Shown here: positions 34,871 through 42,309 of the stretch, one piece after another
Position numbering within the stretch: the first letter of the stretch is position 1
Layout: the number at the start of each line of letters is the position of its first letter
Assembly (NCBI GenBank): GCA_035294085.1
Contig: DATGLP010000028.1
Span: 1-55,156, forward strand
DNA length: 55,156 bases
From: Acidimicrobiales bacterium
GTDB taxonomy: Bacteria; Actinomycetota; Acidimicrobiia; Acidimicrobiales; Bog-793
Direction: 5' to 3'
Translations under genes and position numbers: made by a program
Notes under the pieces: model-generated
Told to the model about the DNA's origin: nothing
What the model saw: only the letters and a program-made list of their open reading frames with translations
Database searches by the model: none

Positions 34871-36453
34871 CTTCCACCCCGCTCGATCTGGAGGAGGTAC
34901 TGCGCGAGGGCGGCGACGTCCGGCGAGCCGAGCCCGGTGACCGGGTCGTAGCCCGGCCCCGCGGCGTAGAAGTCGTTGCTCCCCACGGTGACGTCGTGGA
35001 AGGGCGGCGGCGAGAGGCGGTGGTCGTTGGCGAGCTCGTAGAGGACCGGGTTGGCGAAGCCGATCGGCTTGGCGCCCGACGCCGCGAGGTACTCGTCGAT
35101 CAGCGCGGTGAACCCGGCCCACACCGGCGCGGCGAGCGACGTCCCGCCGCCGGTCTCGCCGCTCCCGCCGACGACGATCGCGTTCCCCGTCGTGGGGTCG
35201 GCGACGGCGGAGACGTCGGGCACCTCCCGGTACGGCGACTGCCCCACACCGGTCCCGACCTGCCAGGAGGGGCGAGGGATCACCGTCGAGACGCCGCCAC
35301 CGGATCCCTGGGACATCATCGGCATCGACCACACCGTCTCGCCGAGGTAGTCGCCGCTCGTCGTCACGCTCAGCGACGTCCCGCCGACGCCGGTGACGGC
35401 CGGGAGCACCGCCGGGTACCAGACTCCTTTGCCCGAGGACACCGAGTCCTCCCCGAACTGGCCGCAGTCGGAGCCGCCGGTGTCGCCGCTCGACGCGAAG
35501 ACCGTGGTCCCGGTCGACTCCGCGCTCGCCACCGCGTCGTCCATCGCGGCGAGGTCCGTGCTCGACACCGCCTGCTCGCAGCTGCCGAGGCTCAGGCTCC
35601 ACACGGCGCCGGGGAACCGCCGCGCCGCGTCGGCGAAGGCCGAGGCCAGCGCGGCCGAGAACTGCGCGTCGGTGGCCGTCCCGACGTCACCGATGTTGTA
35701 GTAGACGAGCCTCGCGCGGGGGGCGATCTCGTGGACCGTCTCGATGTCCATGTCGGCCTCCCCGAGCGAGCCCGACCCGCCCGGAGCGATGCCGTTGACC
35801 GTGGCGACGTCGAAGGGCGGGAGGCCGAACCTCTTGGCGAACTGGTTGAGGTCGGCCTGGGAGAAGGGCGTGAACTCGAAGAAGACCACCGTCTCGCCCT
35901 GGCCCTGGTCCCCCCGCTGGATCAGGGGCGTCGCGTCGTAGGCGCGGTCGAGGCCCGTGGGCGTGAGGCCACCGTCGGGCACGTAGGCGGTGACGGGTCG
36001 GCTGTAGGAGCTGATCCGCCCGATCCCCGCGAGCACGCTGTGCAGTGCGGGGGGCACCTTCGGGGCCTGGAGGCTGGCGTAGAAGCGCTCTCCGCTGCGA
36101 GCCGAGAAATCGTGCACGGAGACGCCGAATTTGACACCGAGCGTGGTCGGCGGACCACTCAGCGTGGCCCACCGCTGTCCGGGGAACCAGTGAGCCAGCA
36201 GCCCGTTGCCCGACGCCCACCGCTCGAGGCGCCGCGCGCTCGAGGGCGGCCACCCAGCCAGCGTGACGAGCACCTCGGCCGCGCGTGCACGGCTCGGCCC
36301 GAGATCCTCGGAGGTGGCGAGCAGGCGCTGCCACGCCGATCCGGCGGGCGCGTGCTGTCGGGCTACGGCGCTCGAGCGGACGGCGGCGACGCCGACGAAC
36401 GCGACGAGCACCGCGCAGAGCGCGCGCGAAGCGCGCGGGGTGGGATGCTGCAT
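34867..36453 (-). CDS. Secreted S53 (sedolisin/kumamolisin-type) serine-carboxyl peptidase
   Basis: Acid-active endopeptidase of 528 residues. A signal peptide (about 1-30, ALCAVLVAFVGVAAV) leads into an activation prodomain (about 40-170; FGVSVHDFSARSGERFYAS). The catalytic domain has the Glu/Asp pair in GEADMDIETVH near 245, the oxyanion Asp in SSGDTGGSD near 320 and the catalytic Ser in GGGTSLAAPVWAG near 450. A calcium-site-like end (GPGYDPVTGLGSPD) closes it. The ATG at 36453 gives the proper signal peptide, although its ribosome binding site is poor. It heads a coupled run with the zinc-ribbon and exported-domain genes. An acidic niche is suggested by the family, not shown here. Confidence 0.94.
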   Translation of the reverse strand: MQHPTPRASRALCAVLVAFVGVAAVRSSAVARQHAPAGSAWQRLLATSEDLGPSRARAAEVLVTLAGWPPSSARRLERWASGNGLLAHWFPGQRWATLSGPPTTLGVKFGVSVHDFSARSGERFYASLQAPKVPPALHSVLAGIGRISSYSRPVTAYVPDGGLTPTGLDRAYDATPLIQRGDQGQGETVVFFEFTPFSQADLNQFAKRFGLPPFDVATVNGIAPGGSGSLGEADMDIETVHEIAPRARLVYYNIGDVGTATDAQFSAALASAFADAARRFPGAVWSLSLGSCEQAVSSTDLAAMDDAVASAESTGTTVFASSGDTGGSDCGQFGEDSVSSGKGVWYPAVLPAVTGVGGTSLSVTTSGDYLGETVWSMPMMSQGSGGGVSTVIPRPSWQVGTGVGQSPYREVPDVSAVADPTTGNAIVVGGSGETGGGTSLAAPVWAGFTALIDEYLAASGAKPIGFANPVLYELANDHRLSPPPFHDVTVGSNDFYAAGPGYDPVTGLGSPDVAALAQYLLQIERGGR

Positions 36454-36464
36454 CCCTACTGACA

Positions 36465-36482
36465 GTGACCGGTCGCGGTCAC
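36465..36482. promoter_or_regulatory. 7-bp inverted repeat upstream of the sedolisin gene
   Basis: GTGACCG and CGGTCAC flank the four bases GTCG, 12 bases before the sedolisin ATG in the 293-base divergent interval with the next gene. It could be an operator or a small hairpin in the leader. Nothing else stands out in that interval apart from the TACGCT box at 36734. Confidence 0.4.
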
Positions 36483-36733
36483 AGCACTCGAACGGCTGCC
36501 GACCCCCCTGCCGCCTTGCCGGCCACGCTCGCACCGGAGCGCGGTCGCGACCACGAGCGACTCCACGCAGCCCTCCCTCCAGAGCTCTGGCCGCGCCTCG
36601 CAGATCTCGGCCCGGCTCTAGCGGTCGGCACGATACCAGCGGCCGCGTCCTCCTTCAATCACCTTGTTCAATCGTCGTTCAAGCACTCCTCGCAGGATTG
36701 CCGCAGAGTCTCGACAGGCCGGGCGCAACTCGG

Positions 36734-36739
36734 TACGCT
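36734..36739 (+). promoter_or_regulatory. -10 box TACGCT of a leaderless small-gene transcript
   Basis: TACGCT ends seven bases before the ATG at 36747, the same spacing as at 9375 and 54193, and no Shine-Dalgarno sequence intervenes. Confidence 0.5.
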
Positions 36740-36746
36740 CCCGCCC

Positions 36747-37151
36747 ATGGCGCCCCTGCGCGAGAAGCTGGCGGCACGAGTCCAGCGATTCCTCGAACCC
36801 GGCGAGCGCGTGGAGCACGTCTTCCTGGCGCAGTCCGGCCCGAATCCGAACCTGACCTTCCTCACGTTCCTCACGCTGCTCGTCACGAAGTTCAGGATCG
36901 TGGCGGTGACCGACCGGGCGATCGTCGTGCTGCGCGCCGGCTGGCGCCAGACGGTCCCGAAGGGCGTCCTCGACCGCCTGCCGCGCACGACCCAGCTCGG
37001 CCCGGCGACGGGCGCGCTGTGGTCGCGCCTCAACCTCGGCGACGGGAGGCCGACGTGGGTGCACCGCCGTTTCTACGGCGACGTCGAGGCGGCCGACGCG
37101 CAACGGGGATCGGCGCAGCCTCCGTCGGGCGCGCCCGCCGGCACGGCGTGA
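36747..37151 (+). CDS. Conserved-looking hypothetical protein, PH-like fold possible
   Basis: Unrecognised 134-residue protein. LAARVQRFLEPGERVEHVFLAQSGPN is followed by a hydrophobic stretch LTFLTFLTLLVTKFRIVAVTDRAIVVLRAG, then PKGVLDRLPRTTQLGP. The pattern of a short amphipathic lead, a strand reading FRIVAVTDRAIVVL and a strand-rich remainder recalls bacterial PH-like (bPH) domains. There is no full membrane helix and no Cys pair. It is divergent from the sedolisin gene, with decayed DNA downstream. Confidence 0.7.
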   Translation: MAPLREKLAARVQRFLEPGERVEHVFLAQSGPNPNLTFLTFLTLLVTKFRIVAVTDRAIVVLRAGWRQTVPKGVLDRLPRTTQLGPATGALWSRLNLGDGRPTWVHRRFYGDVEAADAQRGSAQPPSGAPAGTA

Positions 37152-37183
37152 CGTGACGCTCGAGAGCGCCGGCGCCTCGCGCG

Positions 37184-37672
37184 TCTGCTTCGGCCGGCTC
37201 GCTCGGACGAGGACGTCGATCGCCTGCCGCGCGCCGGCTTCGGTCTCGACGGTCCGAACGACGCGTCCGGCGTGCTCCACCGCGACCGCCGGCGAGCGGT
37301 CCGACACGATGCCCTCGGACCCGTACGCACCGAGGAGTCCTGGAGGTCCGCCGTAGCCCTCGGTGAGGATCGACGCGTCGTGACCGATGAGAGCGTCGTG
37401 CCTCCGGGCGCGACCGCGCCGGTGAGGCGGGCCAGGTCTCGAGGTCGGCTTCAACGCACTCGACCACGACGCGGCGCGCGGCCGCGAGACGGTGTGCCGT
37501 GGAGAGCGCAACCGACGAGGAGTCAATGGCGGTGACCCGCGAGCCCCGGCTCGCCGGCCAGAGCGCAGTGCCTGGCTCGAGGTCCCTCACCTGCTTAGGG
37601 GAAGCGGTTCGGTTCTGCTCCCCCGACGAGCTCGCTCGCCCGGTAGCGCTCATCCGACGCCCGCCGGTCCAC
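37184..37672 (-). pseudogene. Broken class I SAM-dependent methyltransferase (TehB-like)
   Basis: Three reading frames on the minus strand together rebuild a small methyltransferase. They are DERYRASELVGGAEPNRF (start, near 37655-37605), then GSRVTAIDSSSVALSTAHRLAAARRVVVECVEADLETW (motifs I-II, split here as VTAIDSSSVAL and ECVEADLETW), then GHDASILTEGYGGPPGLLGA and VVRTVETEAGARQAIDVLVR (C-terminal half, ending near 37190). The glycine-rich SAM-binding loop expected between GTAL and RGSRVTAID is deleted, and at least two frameshifts separate the parts. A GTG at 37672 would have been the original start. No intact product can be made. Confidence 0.8.
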
Positions 37673-38558
37673 GCCGGAACGCCACCCCGCCCGCACCTTG
37701 GCCCTCGGGCGCCGTGTGCGACGCCGTGGAGTGCCTTGCCGTCGACGGGCCTGACCGCCGGAGGCGCGCACGAGCGCACGTCGGCTCGTCCAGCTTCGCG
37801 TGCGCGCGCTCGTCGGCCCCCGCAGCGAGCGCACGCCCGAGGAGGGGATCGCCTCGCTCGTATCGCTCGCCGATGCGATGCCCGGTCGGCTCGTCGTCGG
37901 CCTCGCCCTCGCCTCTTCGCTCCCCGCCCGGCGCCGCGGCGCGGCGCCGGCGAGGCCGCAGGCCCGTGGGACGTCCTGCGCCCAGAGGGCGAGCAACCGC
38001 TCGCGAGCTGCCGGTCGGCCTTCTACGGTCGGCGCGAGCCGTGAGGACGTACCCGTCCGCCGTACCCGCGTTGTTCCAGCGGATCCCGCGGCGCCAGGTC
38101 CTCAACTCGCAGTCCGTCTCCCACGGTCGAAGGTGCGGCGCCGTCGCAGCCGCCGGTCGGCGGGACCGTCCGTGCCTCCCGTTGCTCCGGCGCACCGGCT
38201 GCAACATTGACACTCCGAGGCCCGCGGCGCACGGACCCTCGTCGAGGTCTACCCGCGCGTCCTTCAAGCGCCGGTCGCGTGCGGCGCCCGGCGCAGCGCG
38301 CCGCCGACCTCGAGACAGCGCCCCCGTCGCTGCCCGGCCGCCCCGCCGATCACCCCTCGCGAGCGAGGACGCCGCCGACTCGGCCGTGTCGGCCCTCGCC
38401 CTGTCGCGCCGTGCCAGCACCGTCCACGCGACCGCGATCGACGAACCATCCGTCTCGCGGGCACGATCGGGGCGTCACCGGCCCCGAGCCAGCAGGACGT
38501 GCACCAGGCGGGGACGGGTGGTGGCCGTGTCCGCACCGACGCGGCGACGAGCGCGCCC
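37673..38558. other. Gene-poor interval, no supported feature
   Basis: This stretch of 886 bases has open frames on both strands but none with a convincing start, ribosome binding site or family motif. A VDGKAL string on the minus strand near 37730 resembles the ISAs1 transposase core but stands alone. I read the interval as decayed accessory DNA continuous with the methyltransferase pseudogene. Confidence 0.6.
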
Positions 38559-39668
38559 TCAGGGCCAGGCGAGGCGGGCCACCTCGGCCACGAGCTTGAG
38601 CTTGGCTCGCTGGTCGGCTTCGCTCAGCGGGTTGCCGGCGATCTCGGAGGCGAAACCGCACTGAGGAGAGATCGCGAGTTGCTCGCGCGCGAAGTGGCGC
38701 GCCGCCTCGTCGATGCGGCGCAGGAGCGCATCGGTCCGCTCGAGCTCCGGTCGCTTCGTCGTGACGAGCCCGAGGACCGCCACCTTGTCGTCGGGCAGGT
38801 CGGCGAGCGGCTCGAAGGAGCCGGAGCGCTCGTCGTCGTACTCGAGGAGGAACCGTTGGAAGGCGGTCGCCCGCCTGAAGACGGCCTTCGAGATGGCCTC
38901 GTAGCCGCCGCTGCTGCGCCACCTGCCCCGGCTGTTGCCGCGGCACAGGTGTATGCCGAAGGTGACGCCGGGCACGCCCTCGACAATCCGGTTGAGCAAG
39001 TCGACGCCGTCGGTGAGGATCCGGTCCGGATCGGCACCGGCATCGGCGAAGAAACGGCGGCCCTCCTCGTCGACGAGCTTCGCGAGGTCCGGGGCGTCGA
39101 TCTGAATGTAGGTGCACCCGAGCGCCGCGAGGGCCTCCACCTCGGCGCGGGTGACCACGGCGAGATCTTCGTAGAGCTCGAAGGTGTCCGGGTAGACCGA
39201 CGGCGTGTAGCGCGGATGCCACAGCAGCGTCAGGGTCATGGGACTGACGAGCGTCACCTTGACGGGCCTCGCGGCCCGCGCCCGGGCGTACACGAACTCC
39301 TCGGTGACGAGCGATCGGCGGGGCCGCACCCTGCCGGTGACGGCGAGGGTCCACTCCGCAACCTGCTGCTCGTCGGACCCGCCCTCCCCGTGCCACACGA
39401 CGCGCTGTCCCGGCTCGGGCGTCCGGGTGATGCCCTCCACGGCCTCGGCCACCGAGTCGATGAAGATGCTCCGCCGCAGCTCCCCATCCGTCACGACGTC
39501 GACGCCGGCCTCCTCCTGCAGGGCGATCGCGTCGTCGACGGACCGGTCCTCGATCCGCTTGAACGCCGCCGCGCTGAGGCGACCGGCCTCGTAGGAGGCT
39601 CGTGCCTGCTTCAGCGCCGGCGAGCGCAGGAGCGAACCGACGACCTCCGCCCGGTAGCTAGCTGCCAT
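38559..39668 (-). CDS. MetE-like (cobalamin-independent methionine synthase II family) protein
   Basis: TIM-barrel protein of 369 residues, corresponding to the C-terminal catalytic half of MetE. That group includes methyltransferases and epoxyalkane:coenzyme M transferase-like enzymes. It begins RAEVVGSLLRSPALKQAR (the family's VGSxxRP-like start), with DVVTDGELRRS near 60, QIDAPDLA near 200, FGIHLCRGNSRG with the zinc-ligand His and Cys near 245, and PQCGFASEIAGNPLS with the second Cys near 345. The ATG has GGAGGGCG eight bases upstream. There is no N-terminal MetE half, so it may use a small thiol or corrinoid partner. It is isolated between two decayed intervals. Confidence 0.9.
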   Translation of the reverse strand: MAASYRAEVVGSLLRSPALKQARASYEAGRLSAAAFKRIEDRSVDDAIALQEEAGVDVVTDGELRRSIFIDSVAEAVEGITRTPEPGQRVVWHGEGGSDEQQVAEWTLAVTGRVRPRRSLVTEEFVYARARAARPVKVTLVSPMTLTLLWHPRYTPSVYPDTFELYEDLAVVTRAEVEALAALGCTYIQIDAPDLAKLVDEEGRRFFADAGADPDRILTDGVDLLNRIVEGVPGVTFGIHLCRGNSRGRWRSSGGYEAISKAVFRRATAFQRFLLEYDDERSGSFEPLADLPDDKVAVLGLVTTKRPELERTDALLRRIDEAARHFAREQLAISPQCGFASEIAGNPLSEADQRAKLKLVAEVARLAWP

Positions 39669-40542
39669 GCCCAGACGCCCTCCTGCACTCGGTCGACGGC
39701 CGCCGCCGGCTCGACGGCGTTGGGGATGCACCGAGCGCGCTCGTCGGCGGTCCACCGCCCGCGCGTCCTCGCGCCCAGTACCTCGCGATGCCAGACGGGG
39801 CGGGAGAGCGGCCGTACGACGACGCACCCGGCGCACTCGCTCGTGGCGAGGCACCGTCGCTGACGGGCGCTGCAAGGGGTGGCACGAGCCCTCTCGTCCC
39901 TTCGGGATGCGAGCACACCGCAGCGTAGTAGAAGGCGCCTGGCCGGCGCCCTCGTGTCAGCTCGTCGGTGGGTCCCACCGGCCGGAGTGCGAGCGATGCA
40001 GTCCCCTCCGCGTCGGCGCGCCTCGGTCGTGCGCCGACGCGTCGAGGGACGTCGTACCGGGCTCCTGCAGGCGGGCGGGCGCGACGGCGCGTCGCGACGC
40101 CGCCCTGCCAGGCAGGCCCGCACTACCCGGGCGACGAGACCGGCGCATCGACCAGCTGCCACGCGAGGAACGCCACAGCGTGGACGCGGCGGTCGGCCGT
40201 CGCACGGAACCAGCCCTCGCGAGAGCAGGCGAGAGCAGCGGCGCGGCTCCCCTCGGCACGCACGCGGGGAATCGGGACGACACCATGGCCTCGGAGGACT
40301 GGCGGCCGGCACCCGACGTCGCCGCGTCGCCCAGGTCGCCAGGCGCGCCTTGCCGGACGCACGCGACGAGCACGCAAGGTCGGCGTCGCAGGTACCGGCC
40401 GAGGTCGCGCGCCGCCCGGCTGCCGGCGACGCCGACCACGAGCCGAGCGACCGGCAGGTCCTGCGGTAGCCCGCGACCGCGACGCTCGCGCCGGGCGGCA
40501 CGCCGCTCCCCCGGAACGTCGCGGCCGCGCGTGGCGCGGCGC
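39669..40542. other. Gene-poor interval upstream of the fluoride riboswitch
   Basis: I find no convincing gene in 874 bases. On the minus strand near 40135-40230 the string EGWFRATADRRVHAVAFLAW reads like the end of a real protein, and near 40370-40440 RLVVGVAGSRAARDLGRYLR reads similarly in another frame. Together they may be a decayed gene of unknown family. Confidence 0.5.
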
Positions 40543-40548
40543 TATCGT
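40543..40548 (+). promoter_or_regulatory. Candidate -10 box TATCGT of the fluoride-riboswitch operon
   Basis: TATCGT ends five bases before the first aptamer stem at 40553, so transcription would begin right at the riboswitch. No good -35 is visible, although GGAAC occurs at 40513-40517, too far away for a standard pair. Confidence 0.45.
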
Positions 40549-40552
40549 GGAC

Positions 40553-40624
40553 CCGCCGGATGAGGCTCCGGCGGGCGACCGGGTTCCGGTCGCTCGAACC
40601 GCCACCAGGCTGATGGCCTCTACG
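40553..40624 (+). ncRNA. Fluoride (crcB-motif) riboswitch
   Basis: The conserved core is present. Stem P1 CCGCCGG/CCGGCGG (40553-40559 with 40568-40574) encloses the loop ATGAGGCT. An extra hairpin GCGACCGG-GTT-CCGGTCGC at 40575-40593 follows. Then comes AACCGCC (40597-40603) and GGCTGATGGCCTCTAC (40608-40623), the hallmark 3' part. GAGGC in the P1 loop (40562-40566) can pair with GCCTC (40616-40620) to make the pseudoknot of the fluoride aptamer. The topology matches the well-studied Thermotoga aptamer, apart from the inserted hairpin. It lies about 20 bases before the ribosome binding site of a hydrogenase-4-like operon. Confidence 0.88.
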
Positions 40625-40642
40625 CACGGACGTTCGTGTCGT

Positions 40643-40655
40643 GGAGGTGGCGGTG
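40643..40655 (+). promoter_or_regulatory. Ribosome binding site and GTG start, complementary to an aptamer strand
   Basis: GGAGG at 40643-40647 stands five bases before the GTG at 40653, which decides this start over the upstream GTG at 40641. GGTGGCGGT at 40646-40654 is an exact reverse complement of ACCGCCACC at 40598-40606, the 5' side of aptamer stem P3 and its loop. Aptamer folding and RBS masking are therefore mutually exclusive, as expected of a translational ON switch. Confidence 0.65.
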
Positions 40656-41615
40656 GCGGTAGACCTGGCGCCGGTCGAGATCCAGGCCCTCCAGGTGCTC
40701 ACGATCGCCGCGTGCGCGCCGCTCGTGAGCGGCGCGATCGCCCACCTCGAGGCCCGCCTCCAGGGACGCCGCGGGCCGCGGATCCTCCAGCCCTACTACG
40801 ACCTCTCGAAGCTGTTCCACAAGGAGACGCTGATCCCGGCCGATGCGAGCTGGGCGTTCGTCGTCGGCCCCCTCCTCGCCTTCACCTGCTACCTCGTCGT
40901 CCCGCTCCTCATCCCGGTGCTGACGGCCTACCCGCTGCCCTTCGGCTACCTGGGCGACATCCTCGGCGGCGGGTTCATCCTGGGCCTGGCGGGATTCGCC
41001 CTGGCGGTGGCCGCCGCGGAGACCGGCAGCCCCTACGCCCAGCTCGGCAGCAGTCGCGCGATGAGCTTCGGCGCGCTGATCGAGCCGTCGATCCTGTTCG
41101 TCACGTTCACGGTCGCCCTCGTCACCACGACCGACCTGCCGTACTTCGAGGCGGCAGCGGCTCGCGCCTCGCTCGGCCAGGCGCTCCGCCCCGCGCACCT
41201 GCTCGCGGCGATCGCCTTCTTCCTCGTCGTGCTCAGCGACACCGGGCGCATCCCCGTCGAGACGCACACGGGCACCCTCGAGTTCGGGATGATCGACGAG
41301 GCACGGACGCTCGAGCACTCCGGCCCCCTCCTCGCGCTGGCGAGGTGGGGGTCGGCCATGAAGCAGCTGATCCTCTACACGATCCTCGTCGACGTCTTCG
41401 CTGCACCCTGGGGCCTCGCCGGCACGACCGCGCTCGGAGCAGTCCTCGTCGCCATCCCAGTCCTGCTCGCCAAGGCGCTCGGCGTCGGCGCGATCTTCGC
41501 CGTCCTCGACAACAGCTTCTCGAAGCTGCGCCTGTTCAAGATCACCGAGTTCATGGCGGGGGCCTTCCTGGTGGCGGTGCTCGCCGTCCTGGCCCTGTAC
41601 CTGGGGGGCGGCTAG
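40653..41615 (+). CDS. hyfC: Hydrogenase-4 subunit C / NuoH-like membrane subunit
   Basis: Membrane subunit (320 residues, about eight helices) that couples the peripheral arm to the ion-pumping arm in complex I-like enzymes. The NuoH signatures RGPRILQPYYDLSKLFHKE near 40-58 and the acidic E-channel residues in AAAETGSPYAQLGSSR and DTGRIPVETHTGTLEFGM are conserved, with IDEARTLEHSGP just after. This is the first gene of a six-gene operon and is directly under the fluoride riboswitch. Because the acidic channel residues are kept, I expect it is still under selection for proton movement although the redox subunits of this complex are degenerate. Confidence 0.92.
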   Translation: MAVDLAPVEIQALQVLTIAACAPLVSGAIAHLEARLQGRRGPRILQPYYDLSKLFHKETLIPADASWAFVVGPLLAFTCYLVVPLLIPVLTAYPLPFGYLGDILGGGFILGLAGFALAVAAAETGSPYAQLGSSRAMSFGALIEPSILFVTFTVALVTTTDLPYFEAAAARASLGQALRPAHLLAAIAFFLVVLSDTGRIPVETHTGTLEFGMIDEARTLEHSGPLLALARWGSAMKQLILYTILVDVFAAPWGLAGTTALGAVLVAIPVLLAKALGVGAIFAVLDNSFSKLRLFKITEFMAGAFLVAVLAVLALYLGGG

Positions 41616-42307
41616 TGCCCGCCCTCGGCCTCCTCGGCGCGGCGACGTTTGCTCCCCCCGCCCGATCGGGAGGCGCCGACGCCATCGCGCTCGTCGTGCT
41701 GCTCACCCAGTTCGCCATGCTGCGCGCGCCGTTGGCGCGCTCGCAGGTGCGCCTCTACGCGTGGCAGTCGACGGCGGTGAGCGCGCTCGCCATCTTCCTC
41801 GCGTCGACCCGGCACGCGCCTGACCTGTACGCGCTCGCCGCGCTGTCCTTCAGCCTCAAGGCGGTTCTCGTCCCCCGCGTCGTGCTGCGCCTCCTGCGAG
41901 ACGCGCCTGCCGACGTCGCGACGAGCAGCCGCCTCGGCGTCGCGACGACGGTGCTCGTCGCCCTGGCGCTCTCGGTGTTCGGGTTCTTCGTCGTGGGCAG
42001 GGTGCCGATCGGCGGCGGGTCGCTGCCCGCTCCCGCCCTCGGCATGGCGGCGGCCGTCGTCCTCGTCGCCTTCCTCCTCGCCGTCGTGCGCGCCGACGTC
42101 GTGTCCCAGGCGGTGGGCTTCTTCTCGCTCGAGAACGGGGTCTCGGTGGCAGGCCTCGTCGTGGCGAGCGGGCTTCCGCTCCTCGTGGAGGTCGCGTTCC
42201 TCTTCGACCTGCTCGCCGCCGCCGTCGCCTTCGGGATCTTGATGCGAGCACACCACAGCCGCGCCAAGACGCTGTCGGCGGACGTGCTCGGCCGGCTGCG
42301 AGGGTAG
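41615..42307 (+). CDS. hyfE: Hydrogenase-4 subunit E / NuoK-like membrane subunit
   Basis: Small multi-helix subunit of 230 residues. The N-terminal half is a run of helices (ADAIALVVLLTQFAMLRAP, LYAWQSTAVSALAIFLAS) and the C-terminal half carries the NuoK-like stretch VVSQAVGFFSLENGVSVAGLVV, with a conserved membrane Glu in SLENG. It ends in a short basic tail. The GTG start overlaps the last base of the upstream TAG (TAGTG), so it depends on coupling. HyfE-type subunits are found in hydrogenase-4, not in ordinary complex I, and so point to the Hyf/Ehr family. Confidence 0.88.
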   Translation: MPALGLLGAATFAPPARSGGADAIALVVLLTQFAMLRAPLARSQVRLYAWQSTAVSALAIFLASTRHAPDLYALAALSFSLKAVLVPRVVLRLLRDAPADVATSSRLGVATTVLVALALSVFGFFVVGRVPIGGGSLPAPALGMAAAVVLVAFLLAVVRADVVSQAVGFFSLENGVSVAGLVVASGLPLLVEVAFLFDLLAAAVAFGILMRAHHSRAKTLSADVLGRLRG

Positions 42308-42309
42308 CG

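Noticed and set aside
37690-37779. VDGKAL string suggesting an ISAs1 transposase
   Set aside because: It is isolated, without the other ISAs1 blocks in correct order on either side, so I did not call a transposase.
40123-40610. Minus-strand ORF ending EGWFRATADRRVHAVAFLAW...
   Set aside because: The terminal peptide looks coding, but the upstream part is low complexity with no start signal; at most a decayed fragment, so no CDS was called.
40553-40624. Other riboswitch classes (Moco, SAM-IV, NiCo, ydaO)
   Set aside because: I compared the conserved blocks from memory; only the fluoride aptamer explains ATGAGGC, AACCGCC and GGCTGATGGCCTCTAC together with the pseudoknot.
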